DNA of 64,000 nucleotides, from positions 9,280,001 through 9,344,000 of the forward strand of contig NC_133232.1 of NCBI RefSeq assembly GCF_040436345.1, given 5' to 3'. This DNA comes from Pagrus major (taxonomy: Eukaryota; Chordata; Actinopteri; Spariformes; Sparidae). Made by a program: the position numbers and the translations under genes. Below the pieces are notes generated by a model. The model ran no database searches. It was not told the origin of the DNA and saw only the letters and a program-made list of their open reading frames with translations. Below, in pieces: positions 50,256 to 60,090 of the stretch (positions within the stretch are counted from its first letter, which is position 1; each line of letters opens with the position of its first letter).

Positions 50256-53200
50256 TTATCTGCCGTCACAAACCATCTGGGAGATCAGGTCTCGAGCGTC
50301 TTGAACACCTGAGCTGAGCTCTGCCTCTCCGTTCCTCACATATGTGCCAATGAGGAACAACTTGCGGTCTCCGACCTCAGACAGGGACAGACCGTCGTGG
50401 AGGTCAGTGATGCTGCAGGCTCCTGGAAGGTCCTGGAAACATGAGACAAACAAGAGGAAACATCAGGGATAATAGATCTCAAAGATGATCCCCTTACTTT
50501 ATAACAAAAATACATCAGAGGATACTCTGTTAGTTAAGCATCCTCTTGTCTTTTCTTTCAGACTATAGCTCCAAGGAATTTTAGGCATTCCCACACACCA
50601 AAATCCAAGGAGATAAAAGACAGAATCACTTCAATGTTAAATGTAATTCATGTTAAAAATCGCCAGCTATAAGATCTGATGGACAAAAACTTATGTTTTG
50701 ATCAAATCATTTCCCACTGACACAGTTAAAGCTCAAAGGGTGTGCATGTTTTCTTACTAAATATTCGGTTTATTTGGATAAGTAACATCATTTCCAATTT
50801 CCTGATGACATTAGAGAAATAAAACACATAGACCACAGACAAGAATCTCAAACATTTTGTTTTAGAACAGTCTGTTCAAAAATGCAAGTCTTAGCTTTTA
50901 AAATACCCTTTCACTCTCCTGTGAATTCTTGTGTGCAATGTGACTCTTTATCCATTTCCAATCTGAACAACTATTTTGATAACCGATTTAAGAAAAAAAT
51001 TGATGAAAACGTTCTGGCTACATCTTCTGTTCTGGCACCAAATGTGATTACATGCTTGCTTTCTTCATCTTTTAAAATAACAAACTGAAGATATTTGGGT
51101 TATAGAGTTTTAATGAGACAAAAACTTAATGAGATTTTAAGAAAGTGTGATGGGCACTTAATCATTTAATCAAGAAACATTCTATATATTAATCAATAAT
51201 AAAATCATTAGTTGCAGCCAATCCCAACATAGACTGACAGTGCGAGGTTCTTTAAGGACAACAGGCCTACAGGCTTTTGTTGGAAACAATCTGGAGTGAT
51301 TTTTCTGTCACACTCACCTGTTTGTTGGCCAGGACCATTAAAGGCAGGCGGGGGTCAGAGACCAGCAGCTCGTGTAAATGTTTCTTAGCAACGGGGAAAA
51401 GCTGTGGGTTGGAGGAGTCGACCACAAACACCAGCAGAAGAGCCTTGGACATGTACTTCTGCCAGTACGGCCGCAGCTCCTCTTTACCTCCAACTGACAC
51501 AGACAGACAGACAGATGACTATGACACCAACTCATTGACTTTTGTTTCCTTCAGATGTGAATAAGAGGTCAGACTCACTTTCTAGGAACTCAATGTGCAG
51601 GTCCTCTCTGCTGATGGAGACGGCGTTGAAGCCCTGTGTCGGCTGCATGTCATCCTCCTGGCTGCCAGTGGCCAAACAGTGAAGCAGGCTGGTCTTACCG
51701 GCTCCATCCAGACCCAGAACCAGAACCTGGGTCCCAGCTGACTGTACAGGCCGGGACTGCAGCACACACAGAACAATGCACATCAGATTAGCCTTTAGAT
51801 ACTATCTTTTATCTATTGGGCAAAAGAAGCCTAATTTTAAAAATGAAAACAGTTAATTTTGACAAAATGCAGTCGAATACACACTTGTAAACTAAAACAT
51901 AGTCTAAAATGTCAAAATTACTATTACGTCATTGAAACAGCAACAGTTTTGACAATTGACTTTTTTAAAGCTCCAGTGTGTAGGATCTAGTGGCATCTAG
52001 TGGTGTGGTTACAGACGGCAACCAATGAAATATCGCTCGCCTCAGCCTCCCATGCAGTGGCTGCTAAAAACGCAAAACATGCGAGAGGCTGTCACTAGAG
52101 CGAGCGGTTGGTTTGTCCGTGCTGGGCTACTGTAGAAACATGACTCTGTGGAAGATCAAGCCCTTTAAATCTACTTCTGTGGACATAAAAGGCCCAAACA
52201 ACTAAAAAACGCAACGATTCTTAATTTCAGGTGATTATACACTAATTAAAACATAATTTTGAATATCATATCCATTTCTGCCTCTGAATTCTACACACTG
52301 GACCTTTAAATCAATGATAAAGCAAAAATGGCCTCATCTTCTCAAACGTGATATAATAAATGTACCTTATTTCAGTGTCTTGTTGAATGTAACGTCTTAC
52401 TACTATTTATGTTGTCATGATGCCTATGTCCTTTGTTTTTGTATTGCTACCGTATCATTGATGTATGAAAGACCATTTCCACCAGTGTGATGAAAAAAAA
52501 GATCCTGTAAGTCATTATAATGAGATAGTATCTCAATATATTGACATAGTATCTCAAAATAATGAGATAGTATCTCAAAATACTGACTTAGTATCTCAAA
52601 ATATTGACTTAGTATCTCAATATATTGACTTAGTATCTCAAAATAATGAGATAGTATCTCAAAATACTGACTTAGTATCTCAAAATATTGACTTAGTATC
52701 TCAATATATTGACTTAGTATCTCAAAATAATGACTTAGTATCTCAATATATTGACATGGTATCTCAAAATATTGACTTAGTATCTCAAAATAATGACTTA
52801 GTATCTCAATATATTGACATGGTATCTCAAAATATTGACTTAGTATCTCGAAATAATGAGGTTGTAGTATCTCGAAATAATGAGATACTATCTCATTATT
52901 TTTTCAATATTGACTTGGTATCTCGAAATAATGAGGTAGTATCTCAAAATAATGACTTAGGCCTATGTCTTGTGCCTCATATGCGCCAAAGCAACAGAAG
53001 CAAGTGGGTGAGACAAGGCAAGAAAAATGATGTGGCTAGAAGCATACAAGACCAACAGTGACCAACAGTGACACTATTATCGCAGGTTATTTTATAGATG
53101 CTGTGACCGAAAACAATGGATGTCCACAAAAAGTCAGGTTAAATCTCCGTACTGAGAATACACACGTTGCAGTGATGCAAAAGTTTCTGCACAACAGTGA

Positions 53201-55847
53201 GGATGAGAATGGTACGGAGTATGTCACTTTAGGTCCAAGTACTGGCAATCAAAGGCTTGAATGTTGGTGGTGCACCTTGAGAAGTGAATGCGTCCAGTTT
53301 TGGATGGATCACTTCGACCAGCTGAAAGCAGATGGCTATTTTGTTGACAGCTTCATTGACAAATCACTGATCCAAGTTTGCTTCCAAAATACTATACAGG
53401 TATAGTATCCTCAAAATATTGTTTATCAACACAAATGTAACTATGAGATATAACGGCATAAACACGGATTATTTTCACACAACCGTTTCACTCCTTTTCT
53501 ATAGGAGGAGCTTGATGAAGTTGAACTGTCTGGAATGATCATCGCATAAGAACAACCAACAATCCTCGGGCTCCAAATGCCCGCCCTTCAATAATCTATG
53601 CAGGTCCCAATCTTTATGGGTCTCAGAATTTCTTGCAGCCAGCTGATCAAATGAAGATAGAAATAGGTCGAGAGGACTGTGTTTTTAAGGACTATCCTTG
53701 TGATGAGGATGTGTTTCACTTATGTATGGAATTTATGGCTGAGCACAACCTTGCCATGTCTGACGATGTGTATGAAATTACTGAACTTTATCTAAGACTT
53801 TGTCAAATGATTATTAATGGGTTGGGGGAATAGAGAAAAAGCTTCAGCTAAATAGGCCTACCATTGTATATAAATATGCCCTTAATTGTTTATTGTACAT
53901 GCCATCTGAAATACAGGCACACAGGGTGGATACATTAGTGACACTGTCTTTAAATTATAGGTTGATGTTTTTGTAGCTCCATTTTGCCTTAACAACAAAG
54001 GTATAAAAGAGCAGCACATGTAGATAATAATTTTTACATTTTAATTTTGAGCAAGCTCACACGCAGGTGTTGCATCTCTTTGAGTGTCATTCTAGTCATT
54101 ATTAGTTACTCTTACAGTAACTGTTATTATGCTGATAAAGCCATTTTGTAATATAGACTGGCGAGTGAGATGCAATAAAACATAACACACGGAGAAGAAA
54201 AAAAAGTGTCTTAAATTTTTCCAAACCTGATTTTGAAATTCTTACAATGCTGGTTGTTAAGAACAAATATCTAGTAAAGTCGGCAAAGGTGGATGCTGTC
54301 ACTTGTTACATTTAATGAATTTTTAGTAGTGAGAAGATGTCCATATCAGTCAAAGGACTGGTTTCAGTGCTCCTAAAATGAAACAAAATAATTAAAATCA
54401 AAGTACATCAGCGATTCCATTCTCATTCTTAATTGATAGTCTGATATTTTTGGATATATATATTATTTTATATAATACTATCTCATTATTTTGAAATACT
54501 AAGTCAATATTTTGAGATACTTTCTCAATATTTTGAGATACTATCTCATTATTTTGAGACACTAAGTCAATATTTTGAGATACTATCTCATTATTTTGAG
54601 ATACTAAGTCAATATATTGAGATACTTTCTCAATATTTTGAGATACTAAGTCAATATATTGAGATACTATCTCATTATTTTGAGATACTAAGTCAATATA
54701 TTGAGATACTATCTCATTATTTTGAGATACTAAGTCATTATAATGACTTACAGGATCTTTTTTTTCATCACACTGGCGGAAATGGGCTTCCATATTGATG
54801 AATGATAAATAAAGCTTTGGGAAAAAAAAAACCTTCTCAAACATGATAATTCACATTGACATTCAAAGACACTACCTTGGACTCGACTGTATTGAACTGT
54901 AATGGGCATTTCTTACTATTTTGATTCATCTGATACATCATACAATTAACTATTCATCAAGAAAATTATGTGCAGAATAATCAGAAATGAAAATGGTCAG
55001 TATTGTACTGTATTGTATTGTAGTTAGTGATAAATCAGCATTTATTTTTATTAAATGGTGGAAAAATCAATGTCCATCACAGTTTTCCACAGCCCAAGAG
55101 ATGCCTCCAATTTCCTTATTGTAAATACTACATTTTCACGTCATAGTAAAACATCAAATTTGCACACTTGAGAGCCTGGATATCGTGTAATCTGGCATTT
55201 TCGCTTACTGCGCACTTAAAGGTTTCACTAAACCTATTCCTAAATAGTATGGTCTAGACCTGCTCTAAATAAAACTGGCATGACAGTTAGTTTGACCTCC
55301 AATCTATTTCAGTCAGTAAGCTCCTACATTTCCCAGCATGCCCCCACAGGAACCTCCAGAGAATTTGCTTCGACTTGTTGCTGTTTTAACCATACAAATA
55401 AAAGCATTTAGATGCTTGTAGTAATACTCTATAAACTCTTGATGATGTTTAGAATTAAATACAAACTTAAAACATAAAATATGTTCTGTAGAAGCTCTTT
55501 AATCTGGTCTAAAGTTAGAAATGTGTTTCTTCTTCTATGGTTCTTTTAGATGTACACACTCCACCACGGTTCCCATGAAGGTGTGTCGGGTAAACTTAAT
55601 GTTTTACCTCTGGTGCTTTCTGAGCTTCAGCAGCTACAACTGGCGCAGCAGCGACCACGACTGCTTGTTCAGCTGCCTCTCTTCTCTCCTCTTTCTTCCC
55701 CTCTCTCGCACTTGTGCCGTCTTGATTCGGCGGTGTTCCACGCTTCTTCTCCCCGAAGGAGGACGCGTAGTTCCAGATAAGATAGGCGACTCCCCCCGCC
55801 AGAGCGACGGAGGCGCCGAGGACACCGGCTTCTCTCAGACCAAACAT
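50256..55847 (-). CDS. arl9: ARL9, ADP-ribosylation factor-like GTPase with N-terminal membrane segment
   Basis: A small ARF-family GTPase. Four coding exons: 55608-55847 (80 codons, ATG 55847-55845), 51579-51756, 51318-51493 and 50256-50432. Donors and acceptors are all GT-AG and the phases agree, giving 256 residues. Residues 8-27 form a hydrophobic segment (about GVLGASVALAGGVAYLIWNY), followed by a Lys/Glu-rich and Ala/Val-rich linker to about 85. The GTPase domain follows: P-loop GLDGAGKTS (about 95-103), threonine/GFN switch I (about 121-125), IGG of switch II (about 140-142) and NKQD (about 196-199). Switch II reads IGGKEEL, so the catalytic Gln of typical ARFs is absent, as in human ARL9. 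The N-terminal exon recalls the membrane anchor of ARL10. The adjacency to thegl and srp72 matches human 4q12. Confidence 0.88.
51965..52309. mobile_element. TTAA-flanked MITE
   Basis: TTAA at 51965-51968 is followed by AGCTCCAGTGTGTAGGATC; the right end reads 'ctacacactggacct' followed by TTAA at 52306-52309. The ends are inverted copies (AGNTCCAGTGTGTAG). TTAA duplication suggests piggyBac- or Kolobok-type mobilisation. No transposase. Confidence 0.75.
52507..52960 (+). repeat. 21-bp tandem array, left arm
   Basis: About 19 units of 'ttagtatctcaaaataatga' type, alternating mainly between 'aaaataatgagatag', 'aatatattgacttag' and 'aaaatattgacttag'. TGAGATAGTATCTCA, a perfect 7+1+7 inverted repeat, occurs where two units meet. 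The array keeps a frame open, which has no coding meaning. Confidence 0.9.
53058..53833 (+). pseudogene. integrase core (rva_4-like) transposase, C-terminal half, broken
   Basis: An open frame from 53058 carries the order typical of the integrase-core proteins found widely in fish, cnidarian and sponge genomes: GCPQKVRL, RTENTHVAVMQKFLH, GPSTGNQRLECWW, FDQLKADGYF and VCFQNTIQ. The exon ends at 53399 (donor GTATAG) and continues at 53505 after TTTCTATAG, giving EELDEVEL. One frame change then occurs near 53530, after which DHRIRTTNNPR and a YAGPNLYG block run on to the stop at 53833. The residue expected to be the second catalytic Asp, before RTEN, is Asn; the final acidic residue in NQRLE is kept. 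The N-terminal half is absent. Dead copy; spliced polyA at about 54174-54179 (AATAAA). Confidence 0.6.
53400..53504 (+). other. intron of the integrase-like gene
   Basis: 105-bp GT-AG intron inferred because CAG/GTATAG and TTTCTATAG/GAG border the two halves of a continuous family motif (FQNTIQ then EELDEV). Confidence 0.6.
54477..54754 (-). repeat. 21-bp tandem array, right arm
   Basis: About 13 units of the same family as the left arm but in the opposite direction ('gagatactaagtcaatattt'). Ends at 'aatgacttacaggatc', the inverse of the left start. Confidence 0.9.
54801..55607. other. arl9 intron 1, right part
   Basis: Ordinary AT-rich intronic DNA without repeat or exon signal. It ends at the GTAAAAC donor of arl9 exon 1. 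Confidence 0.45.
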
Positions 55848-56060
55848 GGCGCTCAACCGCCGGTTCTGTTTTTCAAACTGCCGCTTCTTTTATCCGTCCG
55901 TTTCCACCATTGCTCGACTTTTTTGATGAAGATTTTCCAACCTCTTCGTCCTCCTCCTCTTCTCATCAACAAGTGGATTAGCTGACAGGAAGCTCAGGAG
56001 GAACTTCTACAAACGATATTTCCGGGCTGCTTTCTGTTGATGCAGTGCTACAGTCTCACC
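55848..56060 (-). promoter_or_regulatory. candidate arl9 promoter region
   Basis: CpG-bearing stretch directly upstream of the arl9 ATG, with an ETS-type TTCCGG at about 56019-56024 (CCGGAA on the coding strand). No TATA box is seen. The start of transcription is not determinable here. Confidence 0.35.
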
Positions 56061-56926
56061 GCATGATGGCGCCCTTATACCCAGTATAAATTTAAATATC
56101 TTCAGAACGCTTAGCTTTTTTAAAAATTATTATTATTACAATAAATAATTATTATAACAACAGTTCACTTAATACATAATACTATATAGGAATGAATATT
56201 AACTATATAGTTAGTTACATCCCAAAAGACCCATGTCTAAATACTTTTACAGGAAATAAATGAAAAGATGTTGGCGTCATGGCTTTTCCCACTGTAAATA
56301 ATAAATACATTTTAAAATATTTAGGGAAAATAAAAAAAAATCCGTTGGAGATAAACTCAGAAGTATCTTTGTTGAACTTTCATTAATTCTCCCACATCAT
56401 GTGGTGGGTATGTATACCAGAATATTTTGCACATATGAAGACCACTTTTAGAGTATTGTTTGTGATTCAGTTGTTTATTTTACGCAGTAAATAAACATAT
56501 GATAAAATTATATCATGAAAAATTATATCATGAAATAACGATATCCAAAATCTCAGACGATACATAGTCTCATGTCACGATAACGACATATATTGTATAT
56601 ATCACCCACCCTAGTTATAATATTCTCCCTGGTGGGATTTTTCAGACGAATTCAGGCCTTAAAACTCACTCATGGTGCCTCTGGTAATATTAAGTAGTGA
56701 CTCATTAGCTGCCATTTTTTATTGTATATTTCCTCCAATCACTACTCAGTGAACTGCTCTTTATATTTCTACTGGGTCTTAAACTTCACTTTTTTGACAC
56801 CACACAAAGGAAGAAAAAGCTTAGCACTTAACACTTAGGTTTACAAAAAAACACACCTTGTATTCATGCATTTTTTCCCCCAGTGTACAGGAGTGAAAAC
56901 AAGAAGGTGAGATAATTATGATTTCA
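56061..56926. other. spacer between arl9 and the snapc1-like gene
   Basis: AT-rich, with 'cgatatccaaaatctcagac' text typical of decayed MITEs near 56500-56620 but without clear ends. No gene seen. Confidence 0.4.
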
Positions 56927-56932
56927 TTTATT
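56927..56932 (-). terminator. polyadenylation signal of snapc1-like gene
   Basis: TTTATT on the + strand (AATAAA on -), 156 bases past the stop. Confidence 0.5.
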
Positions 56933-57087
56933 AACAAATAAAAGGATCCCAGTTTAATAACCAACTCAAATTTCACTGCATCTCAAATTATAAATGTCAT
57001 TTTCCAAATGAACTTGCTTTAACCTGGAGGAACAAAAACAAATGACAGAACTTCTCTGTGGAGCTGACGGTCCTCCTTCCTCGCCTC

Positions 57088-58170
57088 CTATGCGGGTTTG
57101 AGAGGTGCGACCTGGTTCATCCTCTTTATTAGTAACCTCTGTCTCTGCTCAGGAGCACTCAGGAGCCAGGATTGGAGCGTGCTCTCCTCCTTCATCCTCC
57201 CCAGACTCTCCCAGGTCCGAGCCCGCAGTGAGGGAGGCCTCTTCTTCTGCAGTGCTGCCTCTTGGACCTGCTCCGGCCCCGAGCTGGACGACTCCACCAC
57301 CTGGGCCTGCCGGTGCCTCCTGGACTTGGACGCCTCCTGGCAGCTTCCATAGCTCTTCTGCTTGATGGAGGCCAGGAGCCGGGCCCTGCTGCTGGACTCT
57401 TTCTCAGCTCGATCCTCCTCATCATCTTCATCACTGGAGTTCCTGTCTTTGTTCTCCTGTGAGAAAATCTTCTGCTGCCAGGTGATGAACTCTGACATGC
57501 ACTTCTCCAAGCTGGTGGTTAAGTCTCGACGGATCATGGTGACCTCGGAGCCAACCTCCACCGTGGCCTCCTTCATCTTCTCGTAGCAGCTCTGGATGTT
57601 ACTCACCTCCTCCAGGACGTCTGCAGTCATGAGCTCTTGGATGGCTGTGGTCCTCCCAAGAAACTCAGCACACACAGGCTCTCTCTTTGGTTTCCTCTGC
57701 TTCTGGAAGGTGAGGAAATGTGGCATGGCGGTGTAGTGTATGGCTTTGTTTGTGACAAGCTTCTGATATACGTAAACAACATCCTGATGTCCAGCATCCA
57801 CAGAGTCTTTGAGAAACTTCTGAACCTGATCCCAGTCCCTCAGAGCGAGTCTGATATTCACAGGTGGAACAGCAGGTTGTATGTGGTAAAAACCAAACAT
57901 CAGATACAAGCCGCCTACTCTGATCTGGTAGCTGTATGGAGGCAGGAAGTACTTTACAGCTGTGGCCAATGCTATTCTGAGGAATCTCTTCATTTCAGCC
58001 ACATGGATGATTCCTAAAAACACATCCGAGAGGCCCATCTCCCTCCAAATGGCTGAAAACTGCTCATACCTGACTGAGTCAGTCTGCTGGAAACGAGCCA
58101 GTAGTTCCTCCACATCTTCAGTCAGAGGACTGTAGAAGAATTCAGAGTAAACAGGCGGCACACGAGGCAT
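57088..58170 (-). CDS. snapc1: SNAPC1-type snRNA-activating complex subunit, intronless
   Basis: SNAPC1 (SNAP43) is part of the SNAPc complex that binds the proximal sequence element of snRNA genes for RNA polymerases II and III. The open frame runs from ATG 58170-58168 to the stop at 57088 and encodes 360 residues, near the ~368 I recall for human. The N-terminal half shows the family pattern: LLARFQQTDSVRYEQF (about 23-38), FLPPYSYQIRVGGLYL, RDWDQVQKFLKD, and IHYTAMPHFL. A middle helical section (about 180-235) is followed by an acidic stretch EDDEEDRAEKE and the basic SKSRRHRQAQV motif also seen in human. There is no intron anywhere, while mammalian SNAPC1 has many, so a retroposed or intron-lost copy is likely. 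Which fish paralogue it is cannot be told. Confidence 0.88.
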   Translation of the reverse strand: MPRVPPVYSEFFYSPLTEDVEELLARFQQTDSVRYEQFSAIWREMGLSDVFLGIIHVAEMKRFLRIALATAVKYFLPPYSYQIRVGGLYLMFGFYHIQPAVPPVNIRLALRDWDQVQKFLKDSVDAGHQDVVYVYQKLVTNKAIHYTAMPHFLTFQKQRKPKREPVCAEFLGRTTAIQELMTADVLEEVSNIQSCYEKMKEATVEVGSEVTMIRRDLTTSLEKCMSEFITWQQKIFSQENKDRNSSDEDDEEDRAEKESSSRARLLASIKQKSYGSCQEASKSRRHRQAQVVESSSSGPEQVQEAALQKKRPPSLRARTWESLGRMKEESTLQSWLLSAPEQRQRLLIKRMNQVAPLKPA

Positions 58171-58264
58171 CTCCTCTACGAAATAAACACCTCAGATAAC
58201 AGTCAAAGTGTTTGTCAGTCGTCTGAAGGAGCTTTGAACGCGTTCAAGGCAGGTGAGGCTCGTC

Positions 58265-58277
58265 ATTGGCTAATTGG
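58265..58277 (-). promoter_or_regulatory. two CCAAT boxes upstream of the snapc1-like gene
   Basis: ATTGG at 58265-58269 and 58273-58277 read as CCAAT on the coding strand, about 95-107 bases before the ATG. A pair at this distance is typical of a housekeeping promoter. Confidence 0.45.
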
Positions 58278-58479
58278 AAAATAACCACGCCCACAACAGG
58301 TGGAAGGAGCGATTAACCGATCAAACTCTGCAGAAGTAAAATGAAAATGTTGAAATATGCAATCAAGACGAGTTCATTTAATTGCCACAATAGCTGGAGT
58401 TGTATTTCTCTGTGCACCACTGGAACAAACGGACACGAGGTTTTTTACACAAAGATAGAAATATTTTAACATTTGCTGA

Positions 58480-59540
58480 ATTAACAAGAAGGGCCAAATA
58501 GTTAAGAATTTGTTGTAGACAGCATTTCACAAAATTATAAATATTTTCCCTAACAACTTACAAAATTGAGCGTTTTCTCAAGGGAGTCTGGGGACTTCAT
58601 GAGCATCAAAGAAGTTGCCTATAGGCCCATTTACTGTTCACTGTATTTGTGAAATGATGTCTTCTTTCTTAAACACAGTCAGCTGTAACAGTGTGTTCAA
58701 ACAGCTGCTTTATGTTGACAGCTAAGACGCACTAATGACACAGAAGCAGACAAGCTGGTGCAACGCTGCCGTGACAAACTGACCATTTTTACTAGGAAAG
58801 AAACAACTGAATGTGTTGTATTTAATGCCGAATTTACAAGAAGCCACAAACAATTTAGAATTTGCGTTTCATAATGTTCATGAAGTATGTCCTAACTCAA
58901 CAGCTCTCAAAATTGAGTGATTTTTAAGGGAGTCTGGTGACTTTGTCCACGTCAACAAAGAGAAGCAATACTTATATCTAACAATCGCCGAATTAACAAG
59001 GAGTCCCAAATAGCTAAGACTTTGTTGAAACAGCGTTTCACAAAGTTGTTATGTTTCTCTTAACTCAACAACTTACAAAACTGAGCGATTTTTTAAGGGG
59101 GACTGGGGATTTCACAAGCGACAAAAAAGTTGCCTATAGGCCTGTTTACTGCATTTGTAGAATTTGATATTAATAAATTGTTGTCTTCTTTCATAAATGA
59201 GTGTAAATGGTGAAATCAGTTGTAACAGTGTTTTAACAGCTGCTAAATGTGTACAGGTTAGACACACTTTAGACACAGAAGCAGACAGGCTGGTACAGCG
59301 ATGCCGAGACAAACTGACAAAACTGACCGTTCTTTCAGGGGAGTCTGGTGACTTTCTCCACTTCGACATAACATTCGCCGAATTATCAAGGAGGCCCAAT
59401 TTGTTGTAAACAGCGTTTCACAAAATTATAAAGTTTCTCTTAGAAGCTCCTAACTTACAAAACTGAGTGATTTCTCAAGGAGTCTGGGAACTTTCTCCAC
59501 GTCGGCAAAGAAATGGCCTATATCAGTTACTGATACCTGC
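58480..59540. repeat. tandem duplication of a ~520-530-bp unit
   Basis: Marked by paired blocks: 'gttgcctatagg' at about 58613 and 59129, 'cacagaagcagacaagctgg' at about 58740 and 59273, and 'caaaattgagcgtttt' at 58562, 58908, 59076 and 59459 (with variations). The fourfold 'aaaactgag' block shows a nested shorter repeat of about 170-380 bases. A similar sequence lies at about 12090-12160. Confidence 0.7.
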
Positions 59541-60084
59541 CATTTCAAATTTGATGTTCAAAAAACAGAAGGTATTTTATCTATTCAGATTAAAATGTTA
59601 TAGGAAACACAGGGGTCACATGTCGCTGTAAAGACTTTTATTAAGACTTAACAAAATGGGACACCTGTTTGGTCTTTCATTTCCTGAAACATGCAGCTGA
59701 CAAAACTTAATTCAAGAATTAAAATCCTTTTGCTTGAATTTAAACCAACACAGGGACTGAAAAATAAATACTTCTCTAGCATTGCATCTTTGCAGCTGAT
59801 TGAAAGTAAAGGGACAATTTAAGGATGTATGAATGACGTGTGACATCCTAATACTCAGACACAAGAAACATTAAGGACAATTCTCTAAAAATGTATCTTC
59901 AAGTTACTTTGCAAAAGCAATATGTTTTCAAAACTACTATCATTAGAGCTAATCTGTGGTTGTATCTAAATGAAAATGAAAGGTCCCACAAAATGGCTTT
60001 CATGTCAAAAGGGTCATGATTTCAAGGATTTAGTTAAAACTTTATTGAACAGAGGTTTGCGGAATCAAAAATCTATGATCGCAT
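59541..60084. other. downstream flank of srp72
   Basis: AT-rich DNA with further AATAAA candidates on the - strand near 60041. No gene seen. Confidence 0.4.
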
Positions 60085-60090
60085 TTTATT
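60085..60090 (-). terminator. candidate polyadenylation signal of srp72
   Basis: TTTATT on the + strand about 440 bases past the srp72 stop. Another is at 60041-60046. Confidence 0.4.

Larger units (their letters stand above)
52455..54800 (+). mobile_element. integrase-type DNA transposon with tandem-repeat inverted ends
   Basis: About 51 bases at the left (52474-52524, 'ccatttccaccagtgtgatg' then 'aaaaaaaagatcctgtaagt') recur inverted at the right (54734-54785) with about one mismatch. Each end leads inward into an array of ~21-bp units, 52507-52960 on the left and 54477-54754 on the right, facing each other. Between them (53058-53833) is the decayed C-terminal half of an integrase-like transposase. 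The outer borders are estimates: left about 52455, right about 54800; no convincing target duplication was found. It sits in intron 1 of arl9 on the opposite strand. The family is not one I can name. Confidence 0.7.

Noticed and set aside
52465-53061. 198-codon open frame with repeated 'DLVSQNNEIVSQ' residues
   Set aside because: It is the 21-bp tandem array read through; any frame without a stop in the unit stays open. No start context, splice signal or domain supports a protein.
54398-54844. 148-codon open frame on the - strand with the same repeats
   Set aside because: The mirror array of the same transposon; artefact of unit length divisible by three.
55848-55856. Longer arl9 start three codons upstream of the ATG at 55847
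   Set aside because: The upstream codon is TTG; the ATG at 55847-55845 is the sensible start.
55521-55985. 154-codon + strand frame across arl9 exon 1
   Set aside because: Antisense shadow of the GC-rich exon 1 of arl9.
57098-58017. Several + strand open frames opposite the snapc1-like gene
   Set aside because: Shadows of a long coding frame; no similarity of their own.
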